Source: Ekhidna sp.
GTDB taxonomy: Bacteria; Bacteroidota; Bacteroidia; Cytophagales; Cyclobacteriaceae
Length of the DNA: 12,307 bases
Assembly (NCBI GenBank): GCA_028821635.1
Contig: JAPPDO010000279.1
Span: 1-12,307, forward strand
Direction of reading: 5' to 3'
Shown: piece by piece, positions 1-5,791 of the stretch
Numbering within the stretch: position 1 is the first letter of the stretch
Layout of the letters: every line of letters starts with the position of its first letter
Translations under genes and position numbers: made by a program
The notes under the pieces: model-generated
The model's database searches: none
Told to the model about the DNA's origin: nothing
What the model saw: the letters and a program-made list of their open reading frames with translations, nothing else

Positions 1-541
1 CTTTCGTTTTAATGATCCGGGAGATCCGGGAATACCCGAAAACACGGAGACTCAATACCAGCCCAACCTTCATGCCGGAGTTTCATTAGAATTACGGCGA
101 GGTTCTTTTTTGAGTGCATCGGTAGAGAATATTATCAAACCAACATTTTCATTTGGAACTACTGCAAATAACAGTATTGAAAGAAATTATTATTTCATGG
201 CAGGCACAGAGAGAATTTTAAGCCGGAACATTACGCTGAGACCTTACTTGTTAACAAGATCGGATTTGTCATCTTATTCCATAGAAGTAAGTGCGATAGT
301 GGAGCATCGCGGGAAAATGTGGGGAGGAGCCTCATATAGGTCATCAGAGTCGGTCACATTTTTACTCGGTTATTCTTTTCTAAATCAAAGCAGATTGAGA
401 ATCGGGTACTCATTTGATTACGTAGTAGGAAATACTGACGCTAAGGAGACAACATCTCATGAGGTTTATCTTCGGTATAATCTTCCTAACCTTATCTTCG
501 CAGGCAAAAAGATAGTGAAAACGCCGCGCTTTAGCTTCTAA
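1..541 (+). CDS. porP: PorP/SprF-family type IX secretion outer-membrane protein, 3' part only
   Basis: The reading frame is open from the window edge (first full codon at base 2) to TAA at 539-541, giving about 179 residues. The true start lies upstream, and the TTG at 110 is just an internal Leu. The visible part alternates short polar and aromatic strands, as in an outer-membrane beta-barrel: GAGTERILSRN-like turns, then GYSFLNQSRLRIGYSFDY, then SHEVYLRYNLP. It ends in KTPRFSF, a C-terminus typical of PorP/SprF proteins, which close with an aromatic residue. PorP-family proteins sit in the outer membrane and take part in type IX secretion and, for SprF-like members, in assembling gliding adhesins. 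The position directly before gldKLMN matches the por operon order known from Porphyromonas gingivalis, which favours PorP over a stray SprF paralogue. The family call is confident, but the exact paralogue is not, because the N-terminal half is missing. Confidence 0.85.
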   Translation, partial: FRFNDPGDPGIPENTETQYQPNLHAGVSLELRRGSFLSASVENIIKPTFSFGTTANNSIERNYYFMAGTERILSRNITLRPYLLTRSDLSSYSIEVSAIVEHRGKMWGGASYRSSESVTFLLGYSFLNQSRLRIGYSFDYVVGNTDAKETTSHEVYLRYNLPNLIFAGKKIVKTPRFSF

Positions 542-699
542 ACAAACAGTCAATGGGGCTTTATTCAATGAATAAGAACAAAAAAAGAAGATCATTATGT
601 GCTCAGGGTTAAATATTTTTTTCACTAAAAATATCGCTGCACAACAATTTTTATCAAAATCTGTTTATATTGCATGTTTTGCATGTATAACTCAAGTTT
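542..699. other. Intergenic gap between porP and gldK
   Basis: This 158-base AT-rich stretch is the longest non-coding interval in the window. It has A-runs near 580, T-runs near 616 and an imperfect inverted repeat at its 3' end. I find no convincing intrinsic terminator after porP and no clean match to the Bacteroidota promoter pattern (TTTG, then TAnnTTTG about 20 bases later). Read-through from porP into gldK, or a weak internal promoter, are both possible. Confidence 0.6.
665..690. promoter_or_regulatory. Imperfect inverted repeat with tandem TTGCATGT just upstream of gldK
   Basis: The segment reads TTATA-t-TGCA, a five-base spacer, then TGCA-tg-TATAA, so TTATA pairs with TATAA and TGCA with TGCA. 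The same bases also hold two head-to-tail copies of TTGCATGT (670-677 and 679-686), nine bases apart. It ends nine bases before the gldK ATG. It could be a protein-binding site or a small hairpin in the leader that affects gldK translation. Function is unproven, and chance is possible in AT-rich DNA. Confidence 0.3.
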
Positions 700-1734
700 A
701 TGAATAAGATAAGTGTTTTTACAATTTCAAATTACACCATCCTCTGCTGTGCTGTAATCTTCTCGGGTTGTAGATTATTCGGCGGAGACAAAAGCGATCG
801 GGGAGAGCTTACTGGTATCCCGGACCGTCAGGGATGGGAGATGACTCGGCCATTCGGAATGGTGTCAATTCCTTCCGGAACGTTTCACATGGGGCAGGCT
901 GATGAAGACATAGCTGCAACTCAAGTCAATTTAAATAAGCAGGTCACAATAGGCGCATTCTTTATGGATGATACAGAAATAACCAATAATGAATACCGCC
1001 AATTTACTCAGAATATTCAGGAAAGTTCTGAAATTGATCTGCCTGTTGGCTACTCTATTGCAGACCTTATGCCTGACACCACTGTGTGGACTCGTGATTA
1101 CACCCACCATTTGGGTGACCCGCTGGTTACGTATTACTGGTCTCATCCTGCTTTTGATGATTACCCCGTCGTCGGGGTAGACTGGAATGCCGCTAAATAT
1201 TTTGCCGAATGGAGGACAAAATATTTGAATGACTATCGTACAAGTGTTGGGCTGCCTGTTATGCCAAACTTTAGGCTCCCGTCGGAAGCGGAATGGGAAT
1301 ATGCCTCTCGAGGGGGGAGGGATATGGCGAAATATCCTTGGGGCAATCCCTACATAAGAAATGCTAAAGGGTGTCTTCTCGCTAACTTTAAGCCCGGAAG
1401 AGGCAACTATTTTGATGATGGTTTTGCGTATACATCCCCAATTGGCACTTACTTTGCAAATGAGTATGGTCTTTTTGATATGGCTGGCAATGTTGCTGAA
1501 TGGTGTGAAGATGCCTATAATCCATCTGCTATGCCGTTAGCATGGGACTTAAACCCAACTTACTTCGATGATAATGTGCCATTAAAAGTGGTTCGGGGAG
1601 GGTCATGGAAAGACATTGCTTATTTCCTTGAGACGGGGACAAGAGCTTATGAACATAAAGACACAGCCAGAGCATCCATTGGTTTTAGATGTGCTATGAC
1701 TTATCTTGGCGGATATTCTGGAAACAAATTTTAA
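700..1734 (+). CDS. gldK: GldK/PorK, FGE-sulfatase-fold lipoprotein of the type IX secretion and gliding machinery
   Basis: This 344-residue protein opens with a short hydrophobic signal and a lipobox, FSGC, putting the acylated Cys at residue 24, so it should be an outer-membrane lipoprotein facing the periplasm. The remainder is one formylglycine-generating-enzyme (SUMF1-like) domain from about residue 50. Marks include FRLPSEAEWEYA at 191-202, YPWGNPY at 212-218, MAGNVAEWCEDAY at 261-273, VVRGGSWKD at 297-305 and GFRCA at 328-332. In true formylglycine-generating enzymes, catalytic cysteines follow the RGGS motif. Here RGGS is followed by WKDIAYF, so it looks like a structural, non-catalytic member, as expected for GldK. 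GldK and GldN form the large ring-shaped assembly under the outer membrane that GldM contacts. The start at 700 gives a full signal peptide. No Shine-Dalgarno is seen. It leads a close-packed operon, with gldL 41 bases downstream. Confidence 0.96.
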   Translation: MNKISVFTISNYTILCCAVIFSGCRLFGGDKSDRGELTGIPDRQGWEMTRPFGMVSIPSGTFHMGQADEDIAATQVNLNKQVTIGAFFMDDTEITNNEYRQFTQNIQESSEIDLPVGYSIADLMPDTTVWTRDYTHHLGDPLVTYYWSHPAFDDYPVVGVDWNAAKYFAEWRTKYLNDYRTSVGLPVMPNFRLPSEAEWEYASRGGRDMAKYPWGNPYIRNAKGCLLANFKPGRGNYFDDGFAYTSPIGTYFANEYGLFDMAGNVAEWCEDAYNPSAMPLAWDLNPTYFDDNVPLKVVRGGSWKDIAYFLETGTRAYEHKDTARASIGFRCAMTYLGGYSGNKF

Positions 1735-1775
1735 TAATTAAGCAAACAAAATAATTTATTTAAATATTATCACAA

Positions 1776-2591
1776 ATGAGCAAAAAAGGCGGAATTACTG
1801 AATTAGTTTACTCCACAATAGTGCCGAAAGTATACGGAATCGGTGCAGCAGTTGTAGTTGTAGGAGCTATGTTTAAAATTCTTCACATGGAAGGTGCTGC
1901 ATGGATGCTAGGCATAGGCTTATCTCTTGAAGCTTTTATCTTCTTTATTAGTGCTTTTGAACCTAAGCAGATGGAACCTGACTGGGCCAAAGTATATCCT
2001 GAGTTAGCGGATGATTATGACGGCCCCCCTGCCGCACCAAGGGCAGCGGTGCCTGCGGTAAATAGAGGGGCTTCGGCGCAAATGGATAAAATGCTGGCAG
2101 AAGCTAAAGTAGGCCCTGATTTAATTAAAAGTTTAGGAGATGGCATGAGAAACATGGCCGAATCGGCTAAGAGAATGTCAAGTTTAGGAAATGCAGCAGT
2201 AGCTACTAATGAATATACTTCCAATGTTAGAAGGGTTTCCGGTTCACTGCAAGAGATGGGCAAATCCTACTCCTCGGCAATGCAAGCCATGTCAGGATTG
2301 ACTGAGGCAACAAAAGGTACCAAAGAGTATCATTCTCAGGTGCAGAACGTAACAAAAAGTTTAGGTGCTCTAAATGCTGTTTACGAAATGGAACTTAAAG
2401 ATGCCCAAAGTCATACTAAAGCATTGAATAAATTCTACTCTAATATTAGTGGAGCACTTGAAAGTATGGCTGATGCCGGTAAGGAAGCCAATGCTTTTCA
2501 AGCAGAATTAAATAAGCTTACAACTAATATATCTTCCCTTAATAAAATTTACGGTAATATGCTTACTGCCATGAGGGGTAGTAATCAATAA
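1776..2591 (+). CDS. gldL: GldL/PorL, inner-membrane motor protein of type IX secretion and gliding
   Basis: Two transmembrane helices lie at about residues 18-36 and 42-61, joined by a short loop, and are followed by a long cytoplasmic part. This is the GldL plan: five GldL chains surround two GldM helices and use the proton gradient to drive rotation. Residues known from Flavobacterium johnsoniae GldL (Y13, K27, H30, E49, E59) have clear counterparts here: Y20, K34, H37, E52 and E62. The inter-helix loop is about four residues shorter than in that protein. After the DWAKVYPELA segment at 69-78 comes a Pro/Ala-rich linker (84-98), then a helical region up to residue 271. That region holds three related segments at about 144-172, 182-210 and 238-266, each with an aromatic residue near the front and a SL..(l/i)...Y core. 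At 271 residues it is longer than F. johnsoniae GldL. Gene spacing (24 bases to gldM) supports co-expression with gldM. Confidence 0.96.
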   Translation: MSKKGGITELVYSTIVPKVYGIGAAVVVVGAMFKILHMEGAAWMLGIGLSLEAFIFFISAFEPKQMEPDWAKVYPELADDYDGPPAAPRAAVPAVNRGASAQMDKMLAEAKVGPDLIKSLGDGMRNMAESAKRMSSLGNAAVATNEYTSNVRRVSGSLQEMGKSYSSAMQAMSGLTEATKGTKEYHSQVQNVTKSLGALNAVYEMELKDAQSHTKALNKFYSNISGALESMADAGKEANAFQAELNKLTTNISSLNKIYGNMLTAMRGSNQ

Positions 2592-2615
2592 CAAAATAAG
2601 ATATTATTCTAATTT

Positions 2616-4253
2616 ATGGCAGGAAGAAGAGAAACACCACGGCAAAAAATGATCGGCATGATGTATTTAGTGCTGACAGCCTTATTAGCATTAAATGTGA
2701 GTGTAACTGTGCTTGATAAATTTGCCTTCATAAATGAAAGTTTAGAACGGGCAAACGCTGAGACTTCTGAAAGAAACTCAAGAACAATTGACGGGATGAA
2801 GTCAGCGGCTAAAGATAAAGGCAACAGAAAAGATGACCTTGCAGTTGTGGCTGATGCAGAAGTGCTTCGAACTAAAACAATTGAAGTAGTTGGCAGGCTT
2901 GAAGAATTTAAGAGGGAATTTGTGGAAATAACCGGAGGATACATAGAAGGCTACGAAGGCGATAAAAGGTTCATTAGTGGCAAGACAGACTACGACAAAG
3001 TGGGTAATTATATGATGCCAATAGAAGAGGGTGGTGATGGTAAAGGTGAAGAAATGAAATCCCTTCTTAATGGCTACGCTGATGAATTGAAAGAATTGCT
3101 AAAGAAAAATGGTGCTCCAGAAGAGCAGTTAGCATCTCTCCATAAACTGGCACTGGATGCGGACGAAGATGAGTATTATAAAACAGACCCAAACCAAGAA
3201 GGTAAAAAATGGTCGCAACTTGCTTTTGAACAGTCGCCCACTCATGCAGCTTTAGCAACGGTGAGTGAATTTCAGGCTAGGGTCTTATCCTTTGAAACCA
3301 CAGGACTGGATTTCTTGGTTAAAAGAGTGGGATTAAAAGACATTACATTTGAAACAATCAGACCAGTCATTATGCCGGAATCAAAATACGTTGCCGCCGG
3401 CACCAGCTACAAAGCGGATATGTTTATCGCAGCGTCTCCTCCCAAGCAGCTAATGAATCAAACAGTAATGAAGTATAATGGTGAAGTTGCGCCTGTTGTT
3501 GATGGTGTAGGTAAAGTGGAGTTCAGGGCGACTGCGGGAAGTTATGACGAGAATGGTAATGCAAGAAAGCAGATTCGTGCCGAGATTACCCTGCCTCAAG
3601 GAGGGGGAAATGATACAACCTTTGTTGATACGATTGAGTATTTTGTAGTAAAGCCTATTTTGCAATTTCAGTCAGCGTCGGTGCAAGCATTATATTACAA
3701 CTGTGGGAATACAATGATTGTAGAGTGTCAAGCCTTGGGCAATCAATATAGCCCTTCTTTCTCCGTGAATGGTGGAGATGCAATCAAAGGGTCTCAGCGT
3801 GGAGAAGTCACGGTAGTTCCAAAACAAAGAAAAGTTACCTTGGCTGTATCCAATGCGGGAACTCTGATAGGAAATAAAGAATTTGGAGTCCGGTCTATCC
3901 CAGCACCTGATATAAAGGTTTACACGTCAAATGGTAAAGAAGTGAATCTTAAAGATGGTATTGATTCTAATACCCCTTCATTAGTTCTGAAAGCCATCCC
4001 AGATGAAAGTTTTGCTCAATTTTTGCCCAATGATGCTAGATTCAGAGTAGCAGAATGTGAAGTTACCCTTGTTAGCGGAGGGATTGGAAGAGGTTCTGCT
4101 CGATTTGGAGAGCAAATTAATTTAAGAAATATGAGCGGAAGGAAAGGAAGCCAAATCGTCATTGAGATAAGGAAGGTTCAAAGACAAAACTTTAGAAAGC
4201 AGGTTGAAGATTTTAAAAAACATATTCGCTATATTAACATCTCTTTAAAATAG
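2616..4253 (+). CDS. gldM: GldM/PorM, periplasm-spanning motor shaft of type IX secretion and gliding
   Basis: The protein has 545 residues, close to the usual GldM length. The cytoplasmic tip MAGRRETPRQKMIGMMY leads into a single transmembrane helix at about 13-33. A helical periplasmic domain follows to roughly residue 240, including the typical WSQLAFEQSPTHAALATVSE region (199-218). The rest is rich in beta-strands and fits the tandem periplasmic domains D2-D4. GldM dimers sit inside the GldL pentamer and carry rotation or torque to the GldK/GldN assembly. R9, tied to proton-motor function in F. johnsoniae, is conserved. The position equivalent to E31 there is T31 here, and an acidic residue instead sits at D34, one helical turn on. 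The start at 2616 keeps the expected cytoplasmic tip. It is flanked by gldL 24 bases upstream and gldN 20 bases downstream. Confidence 0.96.
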   Translation: MAGRRETPRQKMIGMMYLVLTALLALNVSVTVLDKFAFINESLERANAETSERNSRTIDGMKSAAKDKGNRKDDLAVVADAEVLRTKTIEVVGRLEEFKREFVEITGGYIEGYEGDKRFISGKTDYDKVGNYMMPIEEGGDGKGEEMKSLLNGYADELKELLKKNGAPEEQLASLHKLALDADEDEYYKTDPNQEGKKWSQLAFEQSPTHAALATVSEFQARVLSFETTGLDFLVKRVGLKDITFETIRPVIMPESKYVAAGTSYKADMFIAASPPKQLMNQTVMKYNGEVAPVVDGVGKVEFRATAGSYDENGNARKQIRAEITLPQGGGNDTTFVDTIEYFVVKPILQFQSASVQALYYNCGNTMIVECQALGNQYSPSFSVNGGDAIKGSQRGEVTVVPKQRKVTLAVSNAGTLIGNKEFGVRSIPAPDIKVYTSNGKEVNLKDGIDSNTPSLVLKAIPDESFAQFLPNDARFRVAECEVTLVSGGIGRGSARFGEQINLRNMSGRKGSQIVIEIRKVQRQNFRKQVEDFKKHIRYINISLK

Positions 4254-4273
4254 TTGTCATTAGATAAGTTATT

Positions 4274-5140
4274 ATGAAAAGACTAGGTCATATAATTATA
4301 TTTCTTTCGGTTGCCTTTGTGGGATATGCCCAAACAAAAGAATTGGCACCACTGATGAAGCCCGAAGTGAACGAGAATTTAGTGATGTTCAGGAAAACGG
4401 TCTGGAGAAGGATGGATATGAATGAAAAACAAAATCGTCCGTTTTTCTCGAAAAATGGTGAAATCCCAAGACTTCTAATTGAAGCTGTCAATGAAGGCTT
4501 GATAACGCCGTATCGATCCGATTCCTGTATCAATTTCATGCCTGATATTATTTTTGCTTCGAATATTTCTATCGAAAGGGAGGATAATCCATTCGTGGGA
4601 GGAGGATTTACTTCGGGAGGTTTTGATTCCTTTGATGATGATTCAAATACTCAGAGTAATGAATTAAGCACGCTTGATAATGCGCCAAAACTCGAGTCTA
4701 TCCCTCCTGATTTGTTTACTTCATTATGGATTAAAGAAGACCTTATTTTCGATAGAAATCGATCTAGGATGTATCATTACATTCGCTCACTAACTGTTTA
4801 TCTGCCAAAAGATGCCGGAACACTGTACAATCCCGGAGGGTTTGAGAAAAAGATCGCTTCTTTTGATTATAACGATGTAGTAGCGTTATTCAGAGGCCCC
4901 TATTCAGACAGGGCTATTTATTACAATCAATATAATTCAGGACAATACATAAACATGAGTGACGCATTTGAACTACGTTTATTTAGAGCCCCGATAATCA
5001 AAATTTCTAACCCTTATGATCTTGATATTAGGGAAATTTATGCTGAAGAACTGGCAGATAATCCTCTAAAAGCAATTATTGTTCAGCAACAATACGAGTA
5101 TGATCTCATGGAATATGAGTCTCAACTTTGGGAATACTAA
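4274..5140 (+). CDS. gldN: GldN/PorN, periplasmic ring component of type IX secretion and gliding
   Basis: This is a 288-residue secreted protein. The signal peptide runs to A19 (GYA before Q20), so mature protein would start at Gln, with no lipobox. The region after it, VNENLVMFRKTVWRRMDMNE (32-51), matches the conserved GldN start in which an aromatic/Arg-rich segment precedes N-x-P and a helical stretch. A Gly/Ser/Asp/Asn-rich insert at about 104-136 looks like a flexible loop. The C-terminal half (LWIKEDLIFDRNRS at 151-164, then RSLTVYLP and the AFELRLFRAPI strand at 231-241) fits the family. GldN binds GldK in the ring beneath the outer membrane and is the docking partner for GldM. Expression is likely from the same transcript as gldKLM, as gldM ends only 20 bases before and the next gene starts 34 bases after. 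Confidence 0.94.
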   Translation: MKRLGHIIIFLSVAFVGYAQTKELAPLMKPEVNENLVMFRKTVWRRMDMNEKQNRPFFSKNGEIPRLLIEAVNEGLITPYRSDSCINFMPDIIFASNISIEREDNPFVGGGFTSGGFDSFDDDSNTQSNELSTLDNAPKLESIPPDLFTSLWIKEDLIFDRNRSRMYHYIRSLTVYLPKDAGTLYNPGGFEKKIASFDYNDVVALFRGPYSDRAIYYNQYNSGQYINMSDAFELRLFRAPIIKISNPYDLDIREIYAEELADNPLKAIIVQQQYEYDLMEYESQLWEY

Positions 5141-5174
5141 TTTTGATCTGTTGAGATATTACAATTAACACAGC

Positions 5175-5765
5175 ATGAATAGTAAATACTTCATTTTAGC
5201 CGGTTTACTTCTGGTTCTTTCCTTAGCTCAAGCACAGGAAACAGGAGAGTTAATTGATCCTCGGGATGGTAAAAAGTATACAACCATCACTGTAAAACAT
5301 GAACTTGAAGGTGGTGTCTTTATTAAAAGGACATGGATGACCCAGAATTTGAATTATCAAGTTAAAGAATCATTCTGCTACAAAAACGAAAGTGCATACT
5401 GCGGAGCCTATGGAAGACTTTATACATTTAAAGGTGCGATTGAAGCCTGTCCTGAGGGATGGCATGTCCCCACCATTGCAGAATGGAATTTATTGTTTAA
5501 AACATTTGGAGGTCAGAAAGAAGCAGGAATCTCTCTGCAAAGAGGAGGGCAAAGTGGCATTAATCTGGATTTAGGCGGCTTTGGCGATCCCGGCAACGTA
5601 TTTAAAAATATTGGTATTAGTGGGAATTACTGGGATGCTGAGAAAAAATCACAAAGCACTGCGGGCCTCATCTCCGTACAAAAAGATTCTAAGGAAGTCT
5701 ATCACAGCTTAATTGGCAACTGGCATCGAAACAGTTGTAGGTGTATACAAGATTATAATTACTAA
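5175..5765 (+). CDS. Secreted FISUMP-domain protein at the end of the gldKLMN operon
   Basis: This 196-residue protein has a clear signal peptide (residues 1-20, cleavage at AQA before QE) and no lipobox. The rest is one Fibrobacter succinogenes major paralogous (FISUMP) domain. GKKYTTITV at 32-40 is followed by the RTWMTQNLNY motif at 52-61, a Cys pair (C68, C76), GRLYTFKGAIEACPEGWHVP at 80-99 and AEWNLL at 102-107. It ends with a CRC motif at 188-190. The cellular role of FISUMP domains is unknown; many are exported and surface-linked. It starts 34 bases after gldN and is followed at once by the operon terminator, so co-transcription with the T9SS genes is likely. Its AEW and terminal RC motifs echo those of GldK, so a related lectin-like fold is possible, but that is inference. 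No T9SS C-terminal sorting domain is visible, so a periplasmic location is the simplest reading. Confidence 0.85.
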   Translation: MNSKYFILAGLLLVLSLAQAQETGELIDPRDGKKYTTITVKHELEGGVFIKRTWMTQNLNYQVKESFCYKNESAYCGAYGRLYTFKGAIEACPEGWHVPTIAEWNLLFKTFGGQKEAGISLQRGGQSGINLDLGGFGDPGNVFKNIGISGNYWDAEKKSQSTAGLISVQKDSKEVYHSLIGNWHRNSCRCIQDYNY

Positions 5766-5767
5766 AT

Positions 5768-5791
5768 GGAGATTATAAATCTCCTTTTTTT
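5768..5791 (+). terminator. Intrinsic terminator of the gldKLMN-FISUMP operon
   Basis: GGAGATT (5768-5774) and AATCTCC (5778-5784) form a perfect seven-base stem with a three-base loop, followed by seven T residues (5785-5791). It begins two bases after the TAA of the FISUMP gene. The stem covers the stop codon and final codons of the converging uvrC gene: the right arm encodes its Gly-Asp and the first two bases of the terminal Leu codon, and the T tract is its Lys-Lys codons. On the minus strand the hairpin is followed by ATTTAGTAAT rather than a U tract, so it should end uvrC transcripts poorly, if at all. Confidence 0.85.

Noticed and set aside
110..112. TTG as a start codon for a 143-residue protein near the left edge
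   Set aside because: The frame is open back to base 2 and the upstream residues (PNLHAGVSLELRRGSF) continue the same beta-barrel, so the gene is simply cut by the window.
568..612. Fourteen-codon ORF (MNKNKKRRSLCAQG) in the porP-gldK gap
   Set aside because: It is too short, has no ribosome site, and Lys-rich short ORFs are expected by chance in A-rich DNA.
542..699. A Bacteroidota-type promoter for gldK
   Set aside because: Several TA-rich words occur, but none fits both the TTTG and TAnnTTTG elements at the proper spacing, so no promoter is claimed.
1162..1179. Perfect seven-base hairpin (TACCCCG, TCGT, CGGGGTA) inside gldK
   Set aside because: It encodes the common YPVVGVDW motif of the domain, has no T tract, and lies mid-gene, so coding need explains it.
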